A model generated the notes under the pieces. That model saw only the letters and a program-made list of their open reading frames with translations, was not told the DNA's origin and ran no database searches. This document shows positions 9,008-21,205 of a stretch of 64,000 nucleotides of DNA, one piece after another; the first letter of the stretch is position 1; every line of letters begins with the position of its first letter. Source of the stretch: Boesenbergia rotunda (lineage: Eukaryota; Streptophyta; Magnoliopsida; Zingiberales; Zingiberaceae); assembly GCA_024364735.1 (NCBI GenBank), contig JAGFNQ010006419.1, forward strand, positions 62,001 through 126,000, written 5' to 3'. The translations under genes and the position numbers were made by a program.

Positions 9008-12000
9008 CCTGTCATCATTGTGGCAAGGAGGGTCACTAGCAAAGAAACTGGAAGGTTTATCTTGAGTCCTTGAAGAAGAAGGCATCCGATGCCCCATCCT
9101 CTTCAGGTATCTTCGTTATTGAATGTCACTCTATTTCCTCAGATACCTGGGTACTTGATACTGGGTGTAGCTCACATATATGTAATGACATACAGGGGCT
9201 AAGGAATAGAAGAAGACTCGTCAAGGGAGAAGCGAATTTGCGGGTTGGAAATGGAGCAAGGATTGCTGCTGTTGCCATTGGAACATATTTGCTAAAGCTC
9301 CCAACTGGACGTGTCTTAGAATTGGATAATTGTTATTTCGTTCCTTCGTTAATAAAGAACATTGTATCCATTTCATGTTTGAATGAAAAAGGTTATCATT
9401 TAACTTTTAGTAACAATTGTTGTTACATAACTTTAAATGGCGTTCTTTATGGGAATGGAATTTTGTGCAATGACATCTACACGTTAGATTTATCTAGTGA
9501 CGTTTTCAATGTCGAAGTTAGCAACAAACGTGCTCGAATAGATAATCGAATAGACTCCTACACGTGGCACTGTCGTCTTGGCCATATAAGTAAGAAACGC
9601 ATGACCGAATTACACCGATGTGGAATTTTGGAAACATTTGAACCCGGTTCATTTGATACATGCGAATCATGCTTAAGAGGCAAGATGACCAAATTACCCT
9701 TTTCCGGAAAAGGTAATCCAGTGGGAGAATTGCTTGGTCTAATACATACCGATGTATGTGGACCAATGTCAACTCTAGCACAAGGAGGCTATAGCTACTT
9801 CATCACCTTTATCGATGATCACTCATGATTCGGGTATGTGTTCTTGATGAAACATAAATCTGAAGCTTTTGAGAAATTCAAAGAGTTTAGAAATGAAGTA
9901 GAGAAACAACTTGGCAAAAAAATTAAAATACTTCGATCAGATCGGGGTGGTGAATACTTAAGTCAAGAGTTTCAAGATTATCTTAGGGACAATGGGATAT
10001 TGTCCCAATGGACTCCGCCGTATACACCACAGCATAATGGTGTATCTGAGAGGCGTAACCGAACCTTGATGGACATGGTTAGATCCATGATGAACCATGC
10101 AACTCTTCCAAAATCCTTTTGGGGCTATGCACTTAAGACAGCTGTTTACTTGCTAAACAGAGTCCCGACCAAGGTAGTCTCTACTACTCCATATGAGATA
10201 TGGAATAGTAAGAAACCTCACTTAACTCACCTTAAGATATGGGGTTGTCCTGCTTATGTGAAGCGGACTATATCAGACAAATTGGATGCTAAGTCTGATA
10301 GATGTCTATTTATTGGATACCCTAAGGAAACGAAGGGTTACCAATTCTATCATCCCTTGGAACAAAAGGTGTTTGTTTCAAGGCATGCTGTATTTCTGGA
10401 AAAGGAATTTCTTTTACAAGAAAACAGTGGGAGTGGCATTGAACTTGATGAAGTTCAAGAAACTCCAATAGACATTACAGAGACACCTAGACTAGGCCCA
10501 CAACCGATAATTCATAATGATGAGCTATCAGTTGAACCTAAAACAACACCACCTCTTCGTAGGTCTGATAGGGCACGCAATATTCCAGAGAGATACGGAT
10601 TTCTCGTAAGTGAATCGAACGACGTGTTACTCATAAGCGATGATGAACCTATCAGTTATGAAGATGTCCTGAAAAGTTCAGAAAGGGACAAATGGCTTGA
10701 GGCCATGAAGTCGGAAATGGATTCCATGTACGAAAATCAAGTATGGAACTTGGTTAACCCACCCGAAGGGATTAAGCCTATAGGGTGCAAGTGGGTTTTC
10801 AAGAAGAAAACCGACATGGAAGGTAATGTAGTTACCTTTAAAGCTAGATTAGTGGCAAAAGGATATCGTCAGAAACAAGGAATTGATTATGATGAAACCT
10901 ATTCGCCAGTAGCTATGCTTAAATCCATTCGGATGCTCCTAGCCATAGCAGCTCATTATGATTATGAGATATGGCAAATGGATGTGAAAACAGCTTTCCT
11001 TAATGGAGACCTGCTTGAGGATGTATACATGATACAATCTGAAGGTTTCACATCGGTTGATAAAACCAAAGTATGCAAGCTTCGACGATCCATATATGGA
11101 CTGAAGCAAGCATCTAGGAGCTGGAACATCCGTTTTGATGAGACAATCAAAAAGTTTGATTTCTCACAAAATCCTGACGAACCTTGTGTGTACAAGAAGG
11201 TTAGTGGGAGTGCAGTCGTATTCCTAGTATTATATGTCGATGACATATTACTCATAGGAAACGATATATCAGTCTTACAGACAGTTAAAATTTGGTTGTC
11301 CAAAACTTTCTCCATGAAAGACCTGGGATAAGCAACCTATATCCTTGGGATTAGAATCTATAGAGATAGATCAAAACGGTTGCTTGGTCTTTCGCAGTCT
11401 ACATATATAGACCGAGTGCTAAAAAGGTTTAGCATGTCGGAATCCAAGAAAGGTTACCTTCCCATCAGGCATGGGATCAACCTTTCGAAGTCTATGTGTC
11501 CGCGCACAGAAGACGAGAGGATTTGCATGAATAAGATACCTTATGCATCCGCGATAGGATCTATCATGTATGCTATGTTATGTACAAGGCCCGATGTATC
11601 ATATGCTCTCAGTGTCACGAGCAGATACCAGTCTGATACAGGGATGGATCATTGGGCGGCTGTCAAGACAATCCTTAAGTACTTAAGAAGAACTAGGGAT
11701 GTGTTCCTAATATATGGAGAAGGAGATATGGTAATACGTGGGTATACAGATGCCAGTTTCCAGACAGATAACGATGACTCCAAATCGCAGTCTGGATACG
11801 TATTTACTTTGAATGGAGGCGCAGTAAGTTGGAAAAGTTCCAAACAAGACACCGTAGCGGATTCTACCACGGAAGCGGAATATATCGCAGCTTCGGAAGC
11901 AGCAAAGGAAGCAGTTTGGATCAAGAAGTTTGTCTCAGAACTTGGTGTGGTTCCAACCATTGATGAAGCAGTGCCGGTTTACTACGATAACAATGGAGCT

Positions 12001-12219
12001 ATTGCACAAGCGAAGGAACCAAGGTCTCATCAGCGATCCAAACACGTGCTTCGACGCTATCATCTGATCAGAGAGATTATAAGTAGGAATGACATACAAA
12101 TTGAGAGAGTTCCCACTGAAAGGAATATAGCGGATCCTTTAACTAAGGCCTTGCCTCAAAGTAAGTTTGAGGGACATGTTAGAGCCTGTGGTATTGGATA
12201 CCGTAGCGATTGGCATTAG
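9008..12219 (+). pseudogene. Copia-1 gag zinc knuckle and pol (protease, integrase, RT, RNase H)
   Basis: Continues the gag frame beyond SoloA1. The zinc knuckle at about 9008 is broken: a TAG at 9037 and the last Cys changed to Trp (9049). Then come the aspartic protease (VLDTGCSSH at about 9155), the integrase HHCC zinc domain (about 9560-9690), the DDE core (Asp near 9745, Asp in RSDRGGEY near 9940, Glu in NGVSERRNR near 10045), RT with catalytic YVDD at 11233, and RNase H with YTDASFQTD near 11744 and the DTVADSTTEAEY motif. In-frame stops are TGA at 9826 (CGA in Copia-2) and TAA at 11329 (GAA in Copia-2). No frameshift is seen over 3.2 kb, so decay is recent. Confidence 0.95.
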
Positions 12220-12221
12220 GC

Positions 12222-12233
12222 CAAGTGGGAGTT
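12222..12233 (+). promoter_or_regulatory. Copia-1 polypurine tract
   Basis: The sequence aagtgggagttt abuts the 3' LTR start. Such tracts prime plus-strand DNA synthesis. Confidence 0.8.
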
Positions 12234-14510
12234 TGTTAGTAATATGAGAGAAGTGTCCTAAGGCAATCGCCTTATGATTGTAAACATTTATTCTAATAAA
12301 TGATAATTCACTATTTGAGTATACATGTTTGTGTATTTGATTGAGATCTTAAACTCATCTACTGAATGTCCGCAATACAATTCACAGCATAAGAGAATTT
12401 GTGATGGGATCACAACTAGTGATTATCTCTAAATGTGCAATTGTGAAGTATTGAAATTATCCCTAGTCGATGAATTGATAAAAACGGACACTATCAATTC
12501 TGTTGAGACTAGCATGGGTTATTCTCTAATCAGCTGATTCTCACTGGCTGGTGACATTGGGATGTCCGGAGATAAACATGGATGCTAGTTAAGGGAACTA
12601 GTTCATTGGAGTGACTAGCTGTAAGACTTCATATGGGAATCTACATGTAGATATGTCAATGAAGTTCTTAATGCAACTTAAGTGCGATGTTCCTTTGACT
12701 TGCGGTGTTCAAGTCATCTTGGTCATGGAGAGTTATACTTTAACATCTTAAGCAAGCATCTCCAAGGAGGTGTGGACCCAGGATGATTGGGTATAAGCCG
12801 AAGTGCCCGAAGATGTTTGAACAGCCTACAAAGGATTCACCACTCCTTGCGAGGAGATGTATACCCAGGCCTATCGTCGGATTGTTACTCAAAACCTCTA
12901 GCCAGAGTATATCATGTTTAGAGTGCGAGTCTCTTAAATACATGAGAGTAATTAGAAATCCAAAGGACGAGAATGACACTACTTGGGCTAGGTGTGACAT
13001 AGTCAGTCTAGTGGGGACTGACACAAACAGACCATGTCCTGAACCAAGTGGGTATAAGGTGGTGAAGGGAATGGGGCACGATTCATTAGAGCTGCTGAAG
13101 GGTTTCAGAATTACTTCTGAGGTCAAACCGTTGATCTTTCGATTAATTGGGGGTCATGATGTACTACTAGGTGTCACTCATGATCGTTCTATAATTAGTT
13201 GATTATAGACGGCCAACATAAATCGAAAGCCTATTTAGTCACACGCACTACGAGTAATCCGAGGGATTTAAAACGAGTTGAAAATTAGATTTTCCGATCA
13301 AGAGAAATAAGTCGAATCTGAGTTAATCAGAGGCGCAACGGAAACTTAAAATGGCTAAGTCTTTTGAAGGCTTAATGGGTGAATTAAATGAGGTTAATTC
13401 GCGATGGAATCGGTTTGGTTTGGCCAGCCAAAGAGGGTGTCCACCCTCTTGGTTTGGCCAGCCATTAGAAAGGGAATAAACCAATTTAATTGGTTTAATT
13501 AATAAAATAAATCTAGCGCGATTTGTTTTATAAATTATGGATAAATAAATTTGTATAAATTTATATAAATAAATTTATAGAAATTTATTTCTTTTTGGGA
13601 AATTAAAATAATCCATGGAGTGGTTTATTTTAATTTTATAAAATCAATTATGAATTGATTTTTTCATTAAAAGAAAATTTTATAAAATTCTTATAAAATT
13701 TATTCCATAATTAAATAAGAGAATAATTTGTTTTATTATAAAGTTAGTTATAATAAAACTAGGCATAACGGAATTATTCATAAGAAAATTTATAAGATAA
13801 ATTTCTTATGAAAATTAATTCCATTAATTCCGTTAAAGAGGAGACTTAGCAAGGGAGAGGTTACTATATAAAGGAACCAAAGGCTAGCCTTCAATTCCAA
13901 TCAATTAAGTTGATTAAGAGTTAATCCTCTCCCTCTCTCTCTCTTATTCTCTTCCTCCCTTTTCCCCTTCTCAACCCTAGGGCCGGCGCCCCTTCATCCA
14001 CCTAGGGCCGGCGCACTTCTTCCCTTAGGGTTGGTTGCCGTGAGCTATCAAGGAGAAGGAGAAGCCAAGACAAGAAGAAGAAGACGTGGATCACAACTCC
14101 TCTCTTCCCGGAATTTAGATTCCGTTTCTTGTTGGTGAATTTCCATTCTTTTCTCTTGTTCTTCTAGTTGTGCCTTTAGAGAATCTAGTAGTTCTCGTCG
14201 GCACAAAACTCGTGACTTTGCGAAGTCATCCCGAAGAGAACTCGGCGTGGACGCGAATAGAGGTGAAGCTTCCAAGGGACGCTACGGTTGGATCTCGTCC
14301 CTTACTTCGAGTTACGCGAGGTACTTAGTAAATTAGTTTACTTTTCTGCAAAGTTTCAATTTATGATTATGTCCACACACCATAAGGTTGCATGCTAGAT
14401 ACGTGGTTAAAATAATTTAGGAAATTATTTTATGCTAATTCTTCCGCTGCACGTAAAAATTTAAAATTTTACGAACCCGTATCCTTGTCGACATGCACCC
14501 GGTCCCAACA
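12234..14510 (+). repeat. Copia-1 3' LTR (2277 bp)
   Basis: It starts tgttagtaat and ends cccaaca. A TATA box, tatataaag, is at 13865-13873. Downstream are CT-rich sequence and two TAGGGCCGGCGC copies (13978-14020). Two overlapping ORFs lie in it, 128 codons minus (12740-13126) and 139 codons plus (12783-13202); the minus one is intact and equal in length in the Copia-2 5' LTR. I treat these as unproven and do not call genes. Confidence 0.93.
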
Positions 14511-14937
14511 CAACTGTCAAATTTGAACGTTGTACGGCAACGGTCGAATCTGAGTGGGACCAGTCGACTGATAGCGGTTGTTTCAGACTCGAACCCTATT
14601 TAAAGGGGCTCATTTCATGCTTTGTTTTCTTGACGAATCTCGCTTGGGTAAAGTGAGTTAGTAGTCTTTTGTGCCCAGATATTCTCAAAGTGTTGTGGTG
14701 AGGTTTCTCTACCCATAAGGAGCGACGAGGGCTAGCCGGAGGTTATCCGGGGTGTGATCCACGGACGGATTCTTGGATTAGTCACCCGTCCGGGGTGGAT
14801 ACCAATTAAAATCTAGTTTGTTAGCGTTGTTTGTTTTCATTTATTATTATTTTCGCAGTGCAACTAACAACGTAGGTATAAGAAGAATTCGACAAAGTGG
14901 TATTCACCCCCCCCCCTCTAGCAAACGCAAGTTATCA
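14511..14937 (+). repeat. Sire-1: right-hand part of a Sirevirus-type 5' LTR
   Basis: It ends in a CACCCCCCCCCC-TCT run about 25 bp before ...gttatca, followed by a Met-type primer site. That poly(C) ending is shared with the other Sirevirus LTRs here (58219, 52548, and 59477 inverted). It contains a CAGTCGACTG palindrome (about 14563-14573) and a TATA-like ctatttaaag (about 14598). Copia-1 replaces the left part. Confidence 0.75.
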
Positions 14938-14939
14938 AT

Positions 14940-14951
14940 TGGTATCAGAGC
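14940..14951 (+). promoter_or_regulatory. Sire-1 primer binding site (initiator-Met type)
   Basis: The sequence tggtatcagagc lies 2 bases after the LTR end. Confidence 0.88.
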
Positions 14952-15010
14952 TAGGACCGCTCTTGATTGGAATAACCGCCAAAAGGAGCAAGAAAGCTAG
15001 AGGGAAAACG

Positions 15011-16436
15011 ATGGTGGATAAGCTAGGGGACGATATCAACTCACCGCCACCATACGAGCATGAAGATTTTACATATTAGAGAGCTAGGATAAGATGTGGC
15101 TCAGCATGGATTGGGAGTGCATAATGGTACTAGAAGAACCATTTGAGACCCCTAAGGACAAGCATGGAAAGAAGCTCCGACCTAGGTATTGGACCAAGAA
15201 GCAACAAGAACAAGCAAGGGTCAATGAGAAGGTAATCAATATTTTGGTTAATATGTTGCCTACTAATATCTTGAGTGATGTAGGAAATTATAAAAATGCA
15301 TATGAGTTGTTGAGTAAATTGGAAGAAGTTCATAAGACCCCTACACAAGCTCAACTAGTAGAAGAGCCCGAAGAAATAAGCTCGAGTGTCCAAGAAGATC
15401 AAAGGGAAAAAGAATTATGAACATTATCAAGTGAAGTGGAGGAATTGAGTGAGAAAGGATCCACCTCATCCGAAGAGGAAGAAGAAGTATCAACATCGAG
15501 GGTTGAGGGGGAGGAGAGACCCTCATCCTCACAAGAGCAAAAGAAAGCTCCAACCTCCGCCAAAGCAAAGTCAAAAGAGCATATCGTATGCTTTGGTTGC
15601 AACAAGAAGGGGCACTACAAGGATAAGTGCACACTAGGTAAAAAGGAGGTAATTCCTAAACTCAATTCTATTTATTTAAATTCTAACATGGGGTGTAGGA
15701 ATGAGGAGGCTAAAAAGGAGAAAAGAAGGAATATTCGATGCTTTACGTGCGGGGAGCTAGGACATTACCATACAAAATGCCCAAGGAATGGAGAGTTGAA
15801 AAAGATGGAGCATCTTAGAAGATGGGAGAAAGAAGAAAAAGGAGCTCACATCAAGAGGGATCTGCAAAGGTAAGGGAGGTAATCCCTAACTCAATTTATG
15901 CTCAAGATGCGTGTATGAATGATAGAAATACTAATAATTGTTTGCCTAGATGTAACTTTGGTTTTAAATATCATGATAGAACCAAAAATACTTTTGCTTG
16001 CCAAAATATTCAAAATTCTATGTTTCATGGTAAACCTAGGAATTCTAGGACTAAGGACCAAGGCATAAACCCTAAGAAAGGGAGACATATGCCTAGAAAA
16101 ATGGGTAGACCTAAAAATGATCAAGTTAGGTCAAATAATTCTAAGGTCAGGAGTTTAGAAAAGGAAAATCAAGTTTTAAGAGCAAAACTTGATAAGTTAG
16201 AAAGAAACCTAGGTAGAGTCATTCAAGGGTCCAAGGGATTGAACATAATACCAAAGGACCAAAATCATAGAAATGGTAGGTCGGGTCTAGAATACCATCC
16301 TAGGAAGGTTAATGTTGATAAAATGTCATATTCGAGGATGCCTTATGTTTATGGCAGAGAAAATCCATTTAAAGGAAAAGAAAAGGAATTGACCAAGAAA
16401 AAGGTCTATAGGGTTAAGAGAGTAGTAATGTAAGAC
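15011..16436 (+). pseudogene. Sire-1 gag, decayed, with two CCHC zinc knuckles
   Basis: It starts at an ATG 60 bp after the primer site. Early on, a TAG (about 15077) and a 1-nt frameshift break the motif where Trp is expected after EDFTY. The main frame (15094-15873) has one TGA (15418) and holds an acidic Ser/Glu-rich linker and two knuckles of CX2CX4HX4C form (CFGCNKKGHYKDKC near 15590; CFTCGELGHYHTKC near 15740). A further frameshift near 15850 leads to a 203-codon basic tail ending at 16433, with a leucine/charge-rich coiled-coil stretch near 16150-16220. No protease motif follows. The architecture is Copia (Sirevirus-like) gag; lineage is less certain than family. Confidence 0.82.
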
Positions 16437-17201
16437 CAAGAAGCACCGGAGGAGCACCGGTGTGGTCTAGCATTTGTAGATGAGTTACCTAGGGAGGTAA
16501 CTGGGGCTAGGAGCTCAAGGGAGAGCTCTAGATGCCAAAATGGGATCCATAGTCAATGGATCTCAGGTGGTTTCCTTCTAGAGGATTATATGGGCTATGA
16601 AGTGTGCCAATGGGTTTGAATGGCTAAGGTTCTAGAGATTTGGCATACTAAAGGGAGAGTTATGGAGAAAAAGATTGAAAATGGGGTTATAATTGGAAGA
16701 AATTGGTTTTGAAGTGCAAATACCATATAACTTGATGCTATTAGTGTATTATGAATGAATATGGGAGGGAGCATCAAGAAGAGGTCAAAATTAGAACTTC
16801 TAGTTGAGTTTAAATGACCCAATTTTGATAACTTTGAAGTTTGTACCAATCTTGAGATTCGGAATAGTTTTGATTGAAAATATATTTTTCCCAAGTAGAC
16901 ATAGGATCCACAAATCTTTCCGCGAAATTTTAGATTTTTTGGAGATTTGTGGAATTAGTTAGGCATTTCTGAACTTAGGACTGGGAAACTGAATATTCAG
17001 TATCAGTCGACTGCCCTACTGGCAGTCGACTGGTACTAGAGCGAGAATGGTTCTGTAAGGTATACCAGTCGACTGCCCAAGGGGCAGTCGACTGGTTCTA
17101 GAGTGAGAAACCCTCTGTATGCTTTCGCAGTCGACTGCCCCTGGCAGTCGACTGGGATGTGGGTTTTAAGTTGGATCGAGCCGCGCGGGGGTGGCCAAAC
17201 C
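16437..17201 (+). other. Sire-1 sequence after gag: no pol, with CAGTCGACTG palindromes
   Basis: No protease, integrase or RT similarity is visible on either strand. From about 17000 to 17155 six CAGTCGACTG-type sites occur in three pairs separated by short spacers, as in LTR promoter regions. The segment may be the start of a 3' LTR cut off by Copia-2, which would make this a gag-only element, or the join of two broken elements. Confidence 0.5.
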
Positions 17202-19492
17202 TGTGATATAAGAGAAGTGTCCTAAGGCAATCGCCTTATGATTGTAAACATTCATTTTAATAAATGATAATTCACTATTTGAGTATACATGTTTGTGTAT
17301 TTGATTGGGATCTTAAACTCATCTACTGAATGTCCGCAATACAATTCACAGCATAAGAGAATTTGTGATGGGATCACAACTAGTGATTATCTCTAAATGT
17401 GCAATTGTGAAGTATTGAAAATATCCCTAGTCGATGAATTGATAAAAACGTACATTATCAATTCTGTTGAGACTAGCATGGGTTATTCTCTAATCAGCTG
17501 ATTCTCACTGGCTAGTGACATTGGGATGTCCGGAGATAAACATGGATGCTAGTTAAGGGAACTAGTTCATTGGAGTGACTAGCTGTAAAACTTCATATGG
17601 TAATCTATATAGATATGTCAATGAAGTTCTTACTGCAGTTTAAGTGCGATGTTCCTTTGACTTGCGGTGTTCAAGTCATCTTGGTCATGGAGACTTATAC
17701 TTTAACATCTTAAGCAAGCATCTCCAAGGAGGTGTGGACCCAGGATGATTGGGTATAAGCCGAAGTGCCCGAAGATGTTTGAACAACCTACAAAGGATTC
17801 ACCACTCCTTACGAGGAGATGTATACCCAGGCCTATCGTCGGATTGTTACTCAAAGCCTCTGGCCAGAGCATATCATGTTTAGAGTATGAGTCTCTTAAA
17901 TACATGAGAGTAATTAGAAATCCAAAGGATGAGAAAGACATTACTTGGGCTAGGTGTGACGTAGTCAGTCTAGTGGGGACTGACACAAACAGACCATGTC
18001 CTGAACCAAGTGGGTATAAGATGGTGAAGGGAATGGGGCACGATTCATTAGAGCTGCTGAAGGGTTTCAGAATTACTTCTGAGGTCAACCGTTGATCTTT
18101 CGATTAATTGGGGGTCATGATGTACTACTAGGTGTCACTCATGTTCGTTCTATAATTAGTTGATTATAGACGGCCAACATAAATCGAAAGCCTATTTAGT
18201 CACACGCACTACGAGTAATCCGAGGGATTTAAAACGAGTTGAAAATTGGATTTTCCGATCAAGAGAAATAAGACGAATCTGCGTTAATCAGAGGCGCAAA
18301 GGAAGCTTAAAATGGCTAAGTCTTTTGAAGGCTTATTGAGCGAATTAAATAAGTTTAATTCGCGATGGTTCGGCTCGGTTTGGCCGACCAAAGAGGGTGC
18401 CAAACCTCTTTGGTTTGGCCGGCCAAAAGAATGGGGAGAAACCAATTTATTTGGTTTAATTAATAAAATAAATCTAGCGCGATTTGTTTTATAAATTATG
18501 GATAAATAAATTTGTATAAAGAAATTTATATAAAGAAATTTATAGAAATTTATTCTTTTTATGGAAATTAAAATGATCCATGGAATGGTTTATTTTAATT
18601 TTATAAAATCAATTATGAATTGATTTTTTCATAATAAGAAAAATTTATAAATTTCTTATAAAATTTATTCCATAATTAAAAGGAGAGATGTATTTGTTTT
18701 ATTATAAAGTTAGTTATAATAAAACTAGGCATAACGGAATAATTCATAAGAAAATTTATAAGATAAATTTCTTATGAAAATTATTCTATTAATTCCGTTA
18801 AAGGGGAGACTTAGCAAGGGAGATGCTACTATATAAAGGAACCAAGGCAAGGCTTGAATTCCTAATCAATTGAGTTATCAAGAGATCTAATAGTTCTCTC
18901 CCTCTCTCTCTTATTCTCTCCCTCCCTCTTCTCCTTAGGGCCGGCGCCCACCTCCTCTCCCTAGGGCCGGCGCACAACCACCCTAGGGCCGGCGCACCAT
19001 CCTCACACTACCTAGGGTTGGCGTGAGCAACATCCACCAAGGAGGCGCCAAAGAAGAAGAAGAAGAAGCGGGACGCATCTCCTTCCTTCCCGGAATTTAG
19101 ATTCCGTTTCTTGGTGGTTAGTTTCCTTTCTTCTCTCTTGATCTTCTAGTTGTGCCTTTAGAGAATCTAGTAGTTCTCGTCGACACAAAACTCGTGACTT
19201 TGCGAAGTCATCCCGAAGAGAACTCGGCGTGGACGCGAATAGAGGCGGAGCTTCCAAGAGACGCTACGGTTGGATCTCGTCCCTTACTTCGAGTTACGCG
19301 AGGTACAAAGTAAATTAGTTTACTTTTCTACAAAGTTTTAATTTCTGATCATGTCCACACATCATAAGGTTGCATGCTAGATACTTGGTTAAAATAATTT
19401 GAGAAATTATTTTATGCTAATTCTTCCGCTGCACGTAAAAATTTAAAATTTTATGAACCCGTATCCTTGTCAACATGCACCCGGTCCCAACA
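17202..19492 (+). repeat. Copia-2 5' LTR (2291 bp)
   Basis: It starts tgtgatataag and ends cccaaca. The TATA box tatataaag is at 18830-18838. Three GGGCCGGCGC copies lie at about 18937-18996. It matches 24362-25881 with few differences, so the element is fairly young. Confidence 0.92.
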
Positions 19493-19493
19493 G

Positions 19494-19505
19494 TGGTATC
19501 AGAGT
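19494..19505 (+). promoter_or_regulatory. Copia-2 primer binding site
   Basis: It reads tggtatcagagt: a Met-type site with one change at the last position compared with Copia-1. Confidence 0.88.
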
Positions 19506-21205
19506 CGGTTAGTGTTCAACATAATCATATAATTATTTTGCGGAAAACTTTGTCATAATCTCAATTTTGGAAAAATTTTCAATTATGGAAATTTTTCAAT
19601 TATTATAAATTTTAGATTTAGGAATTTCAAAGTTTGGAAATCCTCATGAAATTTCGCAAACGTTTGAAATATCCTAGTTTCTGAAATTTTATGATAATTG
19701 AGAAAACTTCCCATCTTTGGAAACTTTCCAATTTTGGAAATTTCCTATTTTGGAAATTTTCAATTTTGGAAATATGTAAGTTTTCTTTGTACCAGAAACT
19801 TACAATTATTCTGAAAACCTATTATGAAATCTCGCAATTTTGGGCACTTTCTTTCAAAAAAGTCTAGACAAATTTATGGATAATTAATTGACAATTAAAT
19901 TCAAATTGGTTTTAAATTATCAACAAAATTCTTTATTTTGGATTGAGCCTCGGGGAGCCGTCCAATTTAAAGTTAGTTGTTGTAATTTAATTTCCCAATT
20001 TTGAATGAAATTGTCATGTTTAATTTGGTTGCACTTCAGAAGCGGACCAAATTGAATTTACGACAAATTTCTTTTCTTTGGGTATCTGAGCCTCGGGGAG
20101 CCACCCTTAGAAAACAATTTGTTGTAATTAATTAAATCCATGAATAAAATATGATTTAAGAGGTGATGCTCTTACATATTGTTGTCTCCAAAATTAATTA
20201 GGAAAATGGTTTCCTATAGAGTTTTCTTAAAAGTGATTTTCATGAAAATAATATGTGGTTGAATTAAGGGAATTGTCTCTTAATTTAATAAGATTTGATT
20301 TAGAGAAATCAAAGTCTTAAACATATTATTTCCGAAATTGATTATGACAATTTAGGAAATTGTTTCCCAAAACAATTCCTTGAATAAAGTATGAAATTAG
20401 AAGTAGGAAATCCGGTTCCTAATTCAATTAATGAGACTTGATAAATTAAGTCATATACATACATTATTAAGGAAATCGTTAGTCATGACATAATTATGTC
20501 ATGAATGTGCTTAGAAAAGAAAGGATGAGACCCAAAACCCCTTACAAAATATTAAGGCTAACACCTTCCATTAATATGGTTAGAACCGGAGTTTTGTTTC
20601 TCGTTTGGGTTGATGGACACATCCATGCCCGGCTTGAACCTCAACATGTTCAAACCATGGAATTAGTTTATGAATAATATAGTTGGAGTCAGAGGTCAAT
20701 CCTTAGTTTTTGGTTGTTGGACACATCCAAGCCTGACTAAACGGTTGAATGAGCTCCAACCATATTAAAACTATTTCTTGATTAATGGGTCAGCCTTAAG
20801 CTTGGAGCATCGATTTGTTGTGCCACAGCCAAGGTCGATGTAAAGAGAGGTGCAGTTGGGTGCTATGTATAATGTTGCATACTTGTTAAATGAGTTAACA
20901 ACCCAATGATTTATGCAAACATTCAATTAGTTGATAGCATAAAGTGATAGTTACATATATGTGATATGTAATCGGTATAATTATCTACCTTCATAGCTAA
21001 GAATAACTTGATGGCCACAGTCATGGTTGTTCTTATCTATGGTTGGATATCAACCTATTTTGAGATGTTCCTACGATCTTTCGAATTGATAAAAAGGGTT
21101 ATTCAATTTGAAAAATAAATAGGATTTTATTAATGTATGTTCATACATTCTTTAATCATTCTTCTCACATAAGCTAATTTGTATTTCTAGGATAATCACT
21201 CGATC
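19506..21205 (+). other. Copia-2 untranslated leader
   Basis: Collinear with the Copia-1 leader, including the aattttggaaa-type repeats and the two gcctcggggagcc motifs. No gene is seen. Confidence 0.75.

Larger units (their letters stand above)
1..14510 (+). mobile_element. Copia-1: near-complete Ty1/Copia retrotransposon, left LTR cut by the window edge
   Basis: The order is partial 5' LTR (1-591), Met-type primer site (593), 1.7-kb leader, gag (2306), pol in Copia order (protease, integrase, RT, RNase H; ends 12219), polypurine tract, and 3' LTR (12234-14510). Both LTRs end with the same bases (cggtcccaaca). Gag and pol share one frame, as usual in Copia. It is a Tork/Angela-like Copia by general protein resemblance; the exact lineage is not certain. 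It is dead: gag is split by SoloA1, and there are in-frame stops at 9037 (TAG), 9826 (TGA) and 11329 (TAA). The TSD cannot be tested because the left end is outside the window; the right flank begins caact. Confidence 0.93.
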
